A DNA stretch of 64,000 nt, taken from positions 5,083,467 to 5,147,466 of the forward strand of contig JAKSZT010054457.1 in the NCBI GenBank assembly GCA_026826555.1, written 5' to 3'. A model generated the notes under the pieces. It saw only the letters and a list, made by a program, of their open reading frames with translations, did no database searches and was not told where the DNA came from. The position numbers were made by a program, and so were the translations under genes. Shown here in pieces: positions 32,698 to 43,905 of the stretch (positions are counted from its first letter, which is position 1; each line of letters begins with the position of its first letter). This DNA comes from Tolypeutes matacus (lineage: Eukaryota > Chordata > Mammalia > Cingulata > Chlamyphoridae).

Positions 32698-33495
32698 TCC
32701 TCCCTCTGTATCCCAAAAAGGCATTCCAATACTCAAAAATCTGAAATCATTTCAGTAGCAATGCTAAGTACAAAACCACATCAAAATCAATTATAGGAAT
32801 ACAGTTTGTCTTGGGGCTGGCTGTAGATCTGTAAAATTTACAAAACAACTTATCTGCTTCCAATATACAAATTAGGCACAGACATAGGATATACACTTGC
32901 ATTACCATAAGGAGAATTTGGGAGGGAAACATGCTTCATGGGTCCCCAAATTTTCCAAAAAAACAGCAGGGCATACTCCATTAGATTTCAAAGTCTGAGA
33001 GTCATGCATAAAACAAGTGTTTCTTCTTCTTCTTGGGGACTCATGGGGGCCCACTCTTTTCACAGGCTTGCACAATGGCCATTTTCTCAGTTCCACCCTC
33101 ATCAAGGATCTGGGTGGTGACTGATCTCCAGGCCTCACCTTCCAAGAACATTAGGGTGATGGTCACACTTTACCCAATCTCTGGGGTTACAATCTCACTC
33201 CCTTAGTACAGTGAGATGTTGGCAACATTCTTTCTAATCTGTGGCTTACAGGCCCAATCCCTTCAGAACAGTGAAGGGGTGAACTTTCCCTCTGTAATTT
33301 ATGGGGTACAGGCCCATCCCCTCAGAGCAGTGGGATGGTGAACACACTCTCCCAAACCTGTGGAGAACAGGTCTATTCTCTTCAGAGAAGTGAGGTGGCA
33401 ACTTTCTCTCCCCAACCACTAGGGAATGTGCTTCACCCTCTCTGTAGCCTGAGAAAGCCAAACTGTCCCTGGACAGTGGGCTGGAACATCCATCC
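32698..33495 (-). mobile_element. MaLR-like internal region with tandem repeats
   Basis: It continues from the LTR with AATCTGAAATCATTTCAGTA and AGATTTCAAAGTCTGAGAGT, the latter matching 25295-25315. It then enters four imperfect ~59-bp tandem units (33183-33415). L1 ORF1 antisense resumes at ~33496, so the element is truncated on this side and lacks its other LTR. Confidence 0.5.
33183..33415. repeat. Four imperfect ~59-bp tandem repeats
   Basis: Units start near 33183, 33242, 33303 and 33361. Each carries a variant of GGGTACAGGCCCATCCCCTC followed by AGAGCAGTGGGATGG. Divergence between units is high, so the array is old. It lies within the MaLR internal region. Confidence 0.65.
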
Positions 33496-34490
33496 TCTTC
33501 CAATGTATCTCTAATCTCACCCATTGTGTCTTTCATTCCCATAAGCACTTTTTTGCAGGCTTTCCAAATGTTTTTTATGCTCATCCAGTGTCTTTTTAAT
33601 ATATCCTATATCTCTTTGATCATATTTTTCTTCAATTCTTTGAACTGATTTAAGAGATTTATGTGATTATCACTGAACATTGTCTTAAATCCTGTATTTC
33701 ATCAGGATATTTGGCTTGTTTCTTTGGCTGGGCCATCTGTTCCTCTTTCCTAATATGGCTAGTAGCTTTTTGCTGCTGTCTAGGCATCTGAATATACTGG
33801 TGTATTTACTCTGATAGTCTATTTCTCTTTTGCCTTGTGCTTCTTTTTTCACAACTGTTCTTTGATTTTTAGTTCAGCTTATTCTGAATCTTTAAAATTG
33901 CCCAGCTTAAGTTATTAACATCGGAGTGTAGATTTTCTCCCAGGGGCTGGGGCTAAAGAAAGACCTAAAAGTCGTTTTTCTCCTTGCAATTTCCTTAATG
34001 GCCAGCAGACAGTGCTCTTTAGTGAAACTTTCTGTGAAGGTCTTTCTTTCAACCTCCATTTTTCCATATTTCTGGTCTAGCCAGAGCCAAGATTCAAAGT
34101 GGGCTCTGCTGGCCAAATTCACTGAAGAAAAACCACTCTCTGCCCTCTGATACACCCATCCTCCTCTTTTTTAACAGCTGAAAGAGAAGAAGACATCTCT
34201 TCCATATCAGTCAGCTGCAGTAAGCCAGAAGTATTATCCAGGTTTAATGTCTTAAGGGTGCCATATGGGGGCAATTCCAGGGTGCCACTGGGTTTTAGTA
34301 ATTCATGTTTGTTGTTTCAGGTTCTTTGTTTCTCTGTAACTCACTCACCTGGAGAATGTGCTGCACAGTTCAGGTCTGCTGACCAAAAAAGTGGGTCCCT
34401 TGGGCAGCTTTTGGCCCTTTCTCCATTGTTTTTGTGAGAGAGTTGAGCCCTACTTGCCTACTCTGACACCATCTTCCCAGAACTTCTCTT
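33496..34490 (-). mobile_element. L1-C (minus), ORF1 N-terminal part and 5' UTR
   Basis: The minus strand gives an ORF1-like coiled-coil stretch (MGMKDTMGEIRDTLEE near 33500-33545) that is continuous with the ORF1 piece beyond the MaLR insertion. Further on it gives the L1 5' region, ending with a leader whose minus strand reads TCTGGGAAGATGGTGTCAGA at ~34487. L1-C is therefore near full length apart from deletions. Confidence 0.7.
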
Positions 34491-34680
34491 TTTATTCATT
34501 TTTATTAACATGTAATGTTAATAAATTTTTTCAATACAATACTGTAAAAATCCCACAAAATTTTATTGTAATATTTTCCATTTAATTTAATTTTAAAAGT
34601 ATTATTTGGTTCAATTATTATTGAGTTTTATTAATTTTTGAAGAGATAATTTTAGCTTTTCTTTATTTTCAGTTTAATAT
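34491..34680. other. AT-rich sequence, nothing recognised
   Basis: Runs of ATTAAT and TTTTATT between L1-C and the ancient repeat beginning ~34681. No gene or repeat could be named. Confidence 0.4.
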
Positions 34681-35250
34681 TAATTAATGAAAATTTTAAG
34701 TATATAATATGGAGTGAAATAATGAACCACTATGTACCCATTACTGACCTTAGACAACTAATAATTAATAGTAAATCATGTTTTATTTACATATACTGAC
34801 CCATTTCTTCCCCACAACCTCACACATATGGATTATTTTAAAGCAAAAGCATAATTCCTATCTTCTAATCTGCAAATACTCCAATATATATTTCTAAAAG
34901 GTAAGGATATTTTTCTTTAAAGATATACATAATACATTAAACAAAATATAAATTAGCAATATTTACTTAATGTTATCAAATATTCAATTACTAAATTACT
35001 ATCAAATTGCCTTGTTTCATATATTTTTACAATTTTTGTTCAAATTATATCAAAAGAAGATTCACACTTTATATTTGATTAATATGCCTATTAAGTCCAT
35101 TTTAATCTAGATTCTCCCTCACTTTATAAAATCAAATTTTTTGAAGAAACTGAGAATTTTTCTTTTTAATTTCCCATATTATAGACTTTGCAGAATGCAT
35201 CTCTGAGGTAACTTTTTCCATGTTCTATATTTCCTATAAACTGTAGATAT
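34681..35250 (+). mobile_element. Ancient mammalian interspersed repeat (family uncertain)
   Basis: ACCACTATGTACCCATTACT, GATTATTTTAAAGCAAAAGC, CTATTAAGTCCATTTTAATC and TGAAGAAACTGAGAATTTTT follow, in order, a widely dispersed mammalian repeat that I recall but cannot name with confidence (probably LINE-derived 3' sequence). It is interrupted at 35251 by L1-A. Confidence 0.45.
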
Positions 35251-36914
35251 TGAAGGGGAGGGCCAAGATGGCGTTAGTGTAGGAGGGCGCACACTGCAAG
35301 CTCGCAGAGCAAGGCGGATTGGGGACGGGGTCCTGCCCAGGGGTCTGTACTGTGCACGCGTGGAGTGAGAAGCTTGGGACATCTATCTGCACGGATCGGT
35401 GGCGTGGACCGAACGGTGGAGATTCGTGAGTTTTGAGGCTGCCAGTGGAGGTTGGCACAGGTGGCTGAGCCCCGCGGTTAGGGAAAATAAAATTAAATTA
35501 AATAAAACGGCCATTTGGAGCCGCGGGGGGGCGAAAAAGTTTTATTTTCTGGGGATCTGGCTGCCTGGCGCCCCTTAGACCTTGTGTGAACAGTGCAAAC
35601 GAGCTAATCAGCACCCGGTGAACCGGAGGGGGGATTTTGGTTGGGAAACGCAGCTGATTTCCCTAGCCACCCAGGGATAAGACCCAGGCTGCTGCGGAGC
35701 CAGGAGGAAGGGACACTTACCAAAAAAGGGAGGGTTCTGTTGGAAGGCAGGGAAGGGTATTTTATATTTTTAGACATCGATCTGGCTGCCTGCACCACCC
35801 CGTAGCTTTGGGGAGCAGATAAGCCGACCTGAAGCAGCATTAGGCTGAGAGCAGACGCGAATCTGCACTCAAACTGATTTACTGAGCAGCCCGGTGACGC
35901 TCGAGCTCGGCGCCAAAAGGGGCGGAATCCGCTGTCTTTAGCACACCTCACTGACTAACATCAGAGCTTCAGCTAACCTGGGGAGTCCGGAGAGTGGGAC
36001 GTGCTTGATTAATTTTCACGGGCCCAGCTAGGGTCCCTTCCGTAAGGGGGTTGGTCTAGAGGAGGAATTATTTTGGGTCCTGCATTTGGCTAAAAAAATA
36101 AAAATTAAAAAAAAAAAAAGTGAGGTCACCTCAACAAATGAAAAATAAATTATTTTTAATTTAGTTTAATAGCTAAAAGCTGCTTCAGGACCTGCATATA
36201 GAACCCTGTGGGGAAATTCATTGATAAACACAAGTAGGCAGGAAGGATCCACGTGGACCCTAGGGGATTCATTGACCCCCCTTAGCTCTGTTTGACTGCT
36301 TGCCTGTGTGGATCTTTGGTTTCTCTCTGTTACTTTCTGGTCTATTGTTATTATTTCCTTTCTCCTCCCCCCTTCCTTTTTCCTTCTATTTTTTTTTTTT
36401 TTTAATAGGTGCTGCCAGCTGGTCGCTTCTTTGCTGGGCTTCTTATTCAGTAATTTCCCACTCGCTGTATATATTGATTCTGTTTTACAAACTATCGCTT
36501 ATCCTTCCTGCATCTTTCTGCCTTCTGTTTTATGTTGTGGCTCTTAGAGACAACATTTTTTCATAGGCCCACAACTTAAGGGTGTCAATTTCTATCCCAT
36601 ATATTTTGTTTTCTTCTTCTTCTTTTTCCTTTTTTTTTTTTATTAGTATTAACTTTTTCCTTTAAGACCTTTCTTTATTATTTCTCTCCCTCCTCATAAT
36701 TCTAGCCTTCTAAATCACTATATATATATTCCTCCATTGGTTTTCCCAGTCCATTGTAGGAACTCCATATTTTTTCCTAGTACTCTACACTGCCTACACA
36801 AGTTAAATATTCATCTCATTAAGTCTCATTTTGCCCCTCTTCTAACTTTTAACAATATTTTTATTATCCTTCTGCCTTCCTTACACCTTTTGATTCCTCT
36901 GGCCCTAACCTTTT
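35251..36914 (+). mobile_element. L1-A 5' UTR (full-length start)
   Basis: It starts GGGGAGGGCCAAGATGGCGT at 35255, a canonical L1 5' terminus. The 5' UTR is GC-richer than its surroundings (35260-36060), then T-rich down to 36914. It aligns through most of its length with 57632-58945 in L1-B, for example ATTGGGGACGGGGTCCTGCC against ATTGGGGACAGGATCCTGCC. It should hold the internal Pol II promoter of the element. At 36914 the alignment to L1-B breaks. Confidence 0.8.
35264..35273 (+). promoter_or_regulatory. YY1-like site at L1 5' end
   Basis: CAAGATGGCG at the extreme 5' end of L1-A fits the YY1 core (AAGATGGC) that sets the transcription start in human L1. L1-B lacks this segment because it is 5'-truncated. 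Confidence 0.55.
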
Positions 36915-39900
36915 GACAAAGATGGACACTACCTATTAGTAAATGAGTAATCTCTCAAGAAGAGAGAACAATCATCAACATTTACACACCTAATCGAGGT
37001 GCCTCAAAATACGTGCTGCAAACTCTGGAAAAACTAAGAGGAGAAATAAATTTCTCTACAATTATAGGACTTCAACACACCACTATCATCATTAGACAGA
37101 ACATCTAGGCAGAGAATCAATAAAGAAACTAAGGCACTCAACAATACATTAGAAGATTTGGACTTAATAGACATATACAGAACACTACACCCAAATACAG
37201 CGGGATTTACATTCTTCTCCAGTGCAAATGGAACATACTCCAAAATAGAACACATGCTAGGCCACAAAACAACACTCAATGAATTCAGAAAGATTGAGAT
37301 TATACAAAGTAATTTCTCTGACCACAATGGAATGAAGTTGGAAATCAATAAGGGCCAGAGAAACAGGTTAGGCACCAGGATATGGAAGTTAAAGAACACA
37401 CTCTTAGACAAACAGTGGTTCAAAGAGGAAATTTCAAAAGAAATCAGTAACTACCTTGAAACTAATGAAAACAACAACACAACAAATCAAAACCTATGGG
37501 ATGCAGCGAAAGCTGTCCTGAGAGGGAAGTTCATAGCCATAAATTCATATATTAAAAAAGAAGAAAGAGCTAAAATTGAAGACCTAACTGCACACTTGGA
37601 GGAATTGGAAAAACAACAACAAACTAAACCTAAAGGAAGTAGAAAGCAGGAAATAACCAAGATTAGAGCAGAATTAAATGAAATAGAGAAGAAGAAAGCA
37701 CTGGAAACAATAAACAAAACCAAAAGCTGGTTCTTCGAGAATATCAACAAAATTGACAAACCCTTAGCCAGATTAACAAAGAAAAAGAGAGAACAGATGC
37801 AAATATATAAAATAAGGAATGAGCAAGGTGATATCACTACTGACCCCACAGAAATAAAGAGTATCATAAGAGGATACTTTGAAAAGTTATATGCCAACAA
37901 GAATGACAATTTAGAGGAAATGGACAAGTTTCTAGAAACCCACAAACAGCCGACATTGATGAAAGAAGAAATTGATGAACTCAACAGCCCAATTACAAGT
38001 AAAGAGAAAGACTCAGTCACTGCAAACCTCCCAACTAAGAAGAGTCCAGGACCAGATGTCTTCAGAGCTGAATTCTACCAAACATTCCGGAAAGAGCTAA
38101 CACCAATTCTACTTAAGCTCTTCCAAAAAATAGAAATAGAAGGAAGATTACCTAACTCATTCTATGATGCCAACATTACCCTAATACCAAAACCAAATAA
38201 AGAAACCACAAGAAAGGAAAATTACAGACCAATTTCTCTAATGAACCTAGATGCTAAAATCCTTAACAAAATACTTGCTAATTTCATTCAACAACATATC
38301 AAACAGATTTACACCATGACCAAGTGGGTTTCATCCCAGGTATGCAAGGATGGTTCAATATAAGAAAATCAATCAATGTAATACACCACATAAACAAACT
38401 GAAAGAAAAAAATCACATGATCATCTCTATAGATGCAGAAAAAGCATTTGACAAAATACAGCACTCTTTCCTCATAAAAACACTACAAAAGATAGGAATG
38501 GATGGAAACTTTCTGAAAATGATAAAAGGTATATATGAAAAACACAAAGCTAACATCATTTTCAACGGTGAAATCCTAAAAGCCTTCCCTCTGAGATCGG
38601 GAACAAGACAAGGATGCCCACTATCACCACTCCTATTTAACATTGTCTTAGAAGTACTTGCACGAGCACTGAGACAAGAAAAGGACATAAAAGGCATCCA
38701 GATAGGAAAAGAAGAAGTAAAAATTTCATTATTTGCAGATGACATGATCCTATACATAGAAAGCCCTGAGAAATCAACAACAAGGCTTCTAGAACTTATA
38801 AAGGAGTTCAGTAATGTTGCAGGCTATAAGATCAATGCTCAAAAATCAGTAGCATTTCTGTACACCAATAACCAGCAAACTGAGGAGGAAATCAGGAAAA
38901 AAATACCATTTACAATAGTAAACAAAAGAATCAAATACAAACAAAAGGAATAAATTTAACTAAAGATGTAAAGGACTTATTATACAGAAAACTACACAAC
39001 ACTGTTAAAGGAAATCAAAGAAGACTTAAATAAATGGAAAAATATTCCCTGTTCATGGATGGGAAGACTAAACATCATCAAGATGTCTATCCTACCCAAA
39101 CTAGTCTACAGATTTAATGCAATCCCAATAAAAGTCAACACTATATTTTTTAAGGAACTGGAAAAACTAACCACAAAATATATTTGGAGAGGCAAGAGGC
39201 CCCAAATTGCCAAAGATATATTGAAAAAGAAAAATGAAGTTGGAGGTATCACATTACCTGACTTTAAAACATACTACAAAGCTACAGTGATCAAAACTGC
39301 ATGGTATTGACACAAGGATAGTCCTACTGACCAATGGAACCGGATTGAGAGTTCTGATATAGATCCTCACATATACAGTCATCTGACATTTGACAAGGCC
39401 ACGAAGCCCACTCAGTTGGGAGAGAGTGGCCTCTTTAACAAGTGGTGCTTGGAGAACTGGATATCCATATCCAAAAGAATGAGAGAAGAATACCATCTCA
39501 CACCTTATACAAAAATCAACTCAAGATGGATCAAAGATCTAAATATAAGAGCCAAAACCATAAAAACCTTGGAAGATAATGTAAGGAAGCATCTACAGGA
39601 CCTTGTAATAGGAAATGGTTTCAGGAATTTCACAGCCAAAGCACGAGCAGCAAGAGAAAAAATTGATAAATGGGATCTCCTCAAAATTAAAAACTTCTGC
39701 ACCTCTAAGGATGTTATTAAAAAATAAAAAGGCAGCCTACCCAATGGGAAAAAATATTCAGCAACCATATATCTGATAGGAGCCTAATATCCTGCATATA
39801 TAAAGAAATCCTACACCTCAAAATTAAAAGGACAAACAACCCATTTAAAAAATGGGCAAGTGACCTGAAAAGACACTTCTCCAAGGAAGAAATACAAATG

Positions 39901-40346
39901 GCTAAAAAGCACATGAAAAAATGCTCAACATCACTTGCTATCAGGGAAATACAAATCAAAACTACGATGAGATACCATCTTACACCCATCAGAATGGCAG
40001 CTATTAAAAAAACAGGAGACACTAAATGTTGGAGAGGATGTGGAGGAATAGGAACCCTCATCCATTGCTGGTGGGACTGCCTTATGGTCCAGCCACTGTG
40101 GAGGACAGTTTGGCGGTTCCTCAGAAAACTAGCAATAGATCTTCCGTATGATCCAGCAATTCCACTGCTGGGTATATACCCAGAAGAACTGAAAACAAAA
40201 ATACAAACAGATATATGCACACCAATGTTCATAGCAGCATTGTTCACCATTGCCAAAAGTTGGAATCAACCCCGGTGCCCACCAACAGACGAATGGATAA
40301 GCAAAATGTGGTACATACATACAATGCAATATTACTCAGCTGTAAG
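36915..40346 (+). pseudogene. L1-A ORF2 remnant (partial endonuclease, RT, C-terminal domain)
   Basis: Following a deletion that removed ORF1 and the N-terminal endonuclease, ORF2 begins near 36915 (GACAAAGATGGACACT). The endonuclease end carries [10 protein letters not shown] (~37315-37345). A long frame runs to ~38363. A 1-bp loss near 38308 relative to L1-B shifts into the next frame (38324-38953), which contains the intact RT box FADD at 38732-38743. Further fragments (39059-39310, 39416-39727 and 39898-40346) cover the thumb and Cys-rich end. A 5-bp loss near 37068 disrupts the GDFN endonuclease motif. The 3' end stops abruptly at 40346 without a 3' UTR. Confidence 0.8.
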
Positions 40347-41640
40347 AAGGACCTCTGGTGGCCAATGCCTTTATATCAATATTACAATTTCTTCCTTTGC
40401 TAGAATAATAATAAGTCAACTTTAGTCTACAGTTGCATTCCCCCTTTATGATTGTTCATTCTTCAATCTTGAGGATTTGGGGATGATGATGGCCACTTTG
40501 CTTCAGATTGAGAGGAGATTTAGATCCCATGGGGCAGACAGATGGGAACTGTTTCATTTGCAGTTGTAGATACTCTCTATTTTGAGGCATGGGAGTTGTC
40601 CATTATCACTTTTTTTTTAGTTGTGCTGGGTGAGTCCAATGAACTGGAGAGTAAATGTTGCAGCTCTTCTAAGTTTCACAGCTCAACCGGTATATGAACA
40701 GACTGAAGATTTAAATTTCTGGGGCATATATTTAAAGAGTATAGTGCTAAATATATGTTCAAATAAAAGGGGCAGAAGGGCCATGTGTATGGAAATTATA
40801 AATGACTATAACTGTCACTGAGGATCATATATTCCAAGGTAAGACCCACTGACCAGGTGCTGAATTCCTGAGATTGTCTGTCCTCCTATAGTGTCTAGAT
40901 ATCTCTAGAATCCTCAGGAGCCCCCTTGCTTGAAGCATTGTTTTACTGTGACAGTCAGAGATCCTCCTGAGATGTGCATAGGCATAACCTCTGGAATGAC
41001 CTCCCAAATCATTTTGAAATCTCTTAGCCATAAAAACTCATGTGCATTTAATATTTTCCCTTTTTGGTCAAGGTCTTTTTTCCAAATGCATCACTTATTG
41101 GTGCTTGGTAATAATCTCTCTGTGCCAGAGAGGCTCATCCTTGGGAGTCATGTCCCACGTTGAGGGAAGTAATGTGTTTATATGCTGTTTGGCTTAAAGA
41201 CAGGCCACATTTGAGCAACAAGGAGGCTTTCAGAAGGTAACTTTTAAGCAATACATAATACTAGGCTTAGTTTCTATTTCACAAGAACAAGGTTCATATG
41301 TACAAACATCAATATCAAGGACCTGGTGCATTGATCTGTCCTCTTTCACTAGGCACTGCCCATGTGCTGGGGAATTTTTGTCACTCTATTAGAGGCTGTG
41401 GCAGGACTTCCAAGAATAAGAATATAATATTCTTTCAGTTATTGTCTGGGTCTCCACCCACCAAGACTACACCCCATAACCACTTCAACATATTCATATG
41501 CCATAGAGGCATAGAGGCATATGCCATAGAGGCATGGCCCAGGTATATCAGTCCCCACACTTCCCCCCATCACTGACACTCCACACCAGTGATCCTCTCC
41601 TGCCACAGTTGTAGTCACCATCTAAAATGGTGAGAATGTT
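40347..41640 (-). mobile_element. Family X retroposon, copy Xii
   Basis: Plus-strand blocks ACCTCTGGTGGCCAATGCCT, GAGGATTTGGGGATGATGAT, TAGCCATAAAAACTCATG and AAAGACAGGCCACATTTGAG repeat Xi (2770-3640) in the same order. It extends further in the sense-5' direction than Xi, to ~41640. Its sense 3' tail (~350 bp) is missing at the junction with L1-A, so a deletion fused the two elements. The frames inside it are antisense or chance. Confidence 0.65.
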
Positions 41641-42320
41641 CTTTTGGCAAATATAGCAGAGAAGGTTTACTGGTCCAGGGCATCAGGGGTGGGGGCATAT
41701 GCAAGATAGGGCATACCTGGGGCATGCGTCTATGGAATATGAAAGTGTTCATCTTGTCATACTGTGTTATCTCAGTGAGTGTAGACTCACACAATAAACA
41801 AGAAAATATTAAGCTCCCATCCTGGGGACTCCTTTTATGTTCTCAATTAGAGTGGCAAGAATCTGTCAAGATCAAAGGCAATGCCTAATAAAAGAAAACA
41901 GACCAACATGTCATGCCCTCCATATCATTGCATTTAACTATGAGCCTTATTCTTCAAAAATTGAAACTTAGTAGTTACTATAGTTTCTGAGGGGAGAAGG
42001 AGGGAATAATAGAATAGATGGAACATAGGCATTTTTAGGGCATTGGCATTGTTCTGCATGATCTTGCAATGATGGATATAAATCATTATACATTTTTTAA
42101 AACTTATAAAAGTGTATGGTGCAAAATGTAAATCATAATGTAAACCATCGACCTTGGTTAGTAACAAGGTTCAATATTTGTACTTGAATTGTAACAAATG
42201 TACCTTACCCATGTAAGATGTTATTAATCAGGGAAAATGAGAAAAGGGGAAGGGGTTGGGTATATTTTCTATGTGACTTTTCTGTAACCTAAAGCTTCTT
42301 TGAAAATAAAGTGAGAAAAT
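41641..42320 (+). mobile_element. Family X retroposon, copy Xiii (internally deleted)
   Basis: Sense is plus. 41680-41970 matches the reverse complement of 41300-41600 in Xii (the CCTGGGGCATGCGTCTATGG and AATGCCTAATAAAAGAAAAC blocks). Near 41970 it jumps to the 3' part (TTTCTGAGGGGAGAAGGAGG, TTGAATTGTAACAAATGTAC, ACCTAAAGCTTCTTTGAAAA). About 1 kb of the body is missing. It lies head-to-head with Xii. Confidence 0.6.
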
Positions 42321-42393
42321 TAAGACACTGGGAAAACATATGGAAGAAATTTCCACTATACATAAAAGATAACATATCTTACAGTGATGAAAG
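42321..42393 (+). mobile_element. Short L1 ORF1 fragment
   Basis: ATTAAGACACTGGGAAAACA through GATGAAAGGCACAA matches the ORF1 segment of L1-B at ~59274-59355. It lies directly after the A-rich end of Xiii, so Xiii may have inserted into an L1 that is otherwise lost. Confidence 0.5.
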
Positions 42394-43039
42394 GCACAAT
42401 TTTTTTTATTTTTAATTTTTGTATTTTATTTGTTTTTTATTTTCTTACTTTTATATATTGATTTTTTTTTGCATTGTTTTTGGGTAGGCTTGGGATTGCA
42501 GAAGGGAAACACCTCTTTTAATGTCAGATTGTAAATGTCTGTGGTTTAGTTAACTACCAAGTCAACTATCCAATAACTGAGCTTGATTTGGATGCAGTTG
42601 TTGGTATAGTTACCTTTGGTACACCACAGACTTCAAATTACTCCAGAGAGGGAATGTCTTTCTATTGTGCTTAGTCTTAAATGGCCTGAGAGCTTTTATA
42701 AATGTTTTTGCTCCACCCTCAGCTTCCAGTAGATCCTGCAGATAAGTTTTTCTGATTTCATAATTAATATATTAAACATCTGACATTTTGATTTTATTGT
42801 TATTTTATTATGGTATTTGTGAGTCTAAATCTCATGTTTGTTATTGTTTACATTCTTTCACAGTGCCTTGCAATATTTTGTGTTTAATCATTTTTATTAA
42901 AAGTTCATATTTGGTTAAATTCTGTAGGAATTCTGAGGATATAAATTATGGATGTTTTCAACTGGATTGTATTTATATTAGCTTCTAAAGGAGTAACCAA
43001 AAGGAAGCCTTACAGCCCTGTAAACATCCATACACTATA
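42394..43039. other. Nothing recognised
   Basis: A T-rich stretch (42394-42475) and then unassigned sequence. The frame at 42788-42988 has no recognisable domain. Confidence 0.4.
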
Positions 43040-43905
43040 AGCAGGGCTGCCAGCTCAGGACTTTGGCATCCTGCCAGTGGGCCACACTTTGGAATTTATG
43101 CTCCTCAGTGTGACAGAGTTGGACTCAATTGTGGTTTCCCTACACGTGGCTCTTCTGCCCATTCTATCTGAAACTTTAGTTAGTAGTAGAGTTGATAGGT
43201 GTATGTCCAAGACACTTAAGTCTTTTGTCTGTCTATGTGCCAGTTGAGCCCTGAATCTCAACAGAATTGGAAAAACTACTCTCCAGTTCAGTGGACTCAC
43301 CCAGTACAACTAACAAGGAGATGATGATGGACAATGACCATCCCAAGGAACAGAGAGAGACAGTCTCATCCATCTTCCTGATGGGATCTAAGCCCCCTTT
43401 CAATTAGAGGCAGAGTGGGCATCACCATCCCTGAATCCTCAAGATTGGGGAATGAACAATGGACTAGAGTAGACTTACTGTTACTCTACTATAGACTTTT
43501 TGTTATTCTAGCAAAGGAAAACTTTTATCATTGATATGGAGGCAGTCACCACCAGAGGTTCTGAGGAGAGGGAGAGGGAAAAATAGGAGTAATATGAGGG
43601 CATTTTCCATACATTGGAATAGTCTTGCATGGTTTTGCAATGATGGATACAGACCCTTATATATTTTGTCATAATTTACAAAATTGTGCGGGACAGAGTA
43701 TAAACTATAATGCAAACTATAATACATGGTTGGTGGCAGTGTTTCAACATATGTTCATCAATTGTAACAAATGTACCACACTAATGAAGGATGTTGATGT
43801 GGGAAAGCATGGGAGGGGTAGGAGTTGGAAATATGGGAATTGCCTATATTTTTTATGTAACATCTATGTAATCTAAAGTATCTTTTAAAAAATGAAAATG
43901 AAATT
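43040..43905 (+). mobile_element. Family X retroposon, copy Xiv (5'-truncated)
   Basis: Sense plus. ATCCTGCCAGTGGGCCACAC, TTGAGCCCTGAATCTCAACA, AACAAGGAGATGATGATGGA, GATATGGAGGCAGTCACCAC and TCATCAATTGTAACAAATGT occur in family order. It ends TCTAAAGTATCTTTTAAAAA in an A-rich tail. It starts ~600 bp downstream of the sense start seen in Xii, consistent with 5' truncation. Confidence 0.7.

Noticed and set aside
33183..33415. CRISPR-like array
   Set aside because: The units are contiguous and imperfect with no spacer pattern, and the context is a mammalian retroelement.
37487..38020. 177-codon minus-strand frame
   Set aside because: It is the antisense of L1-A ORF2. Such hydrophobic antisense frames arise from A-rich L1 coding sequence. 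The 173-codon minus frame at 59213-59734 has the same explanation for ORF1 of L1-B.
37158..38363. 401-codon open frame as a host gene
   Set aside because: It is L1-A ORF2: SDHNG endonuclease motif, RT fingers sequence, and continuation in another frame after a 1-bp loss.
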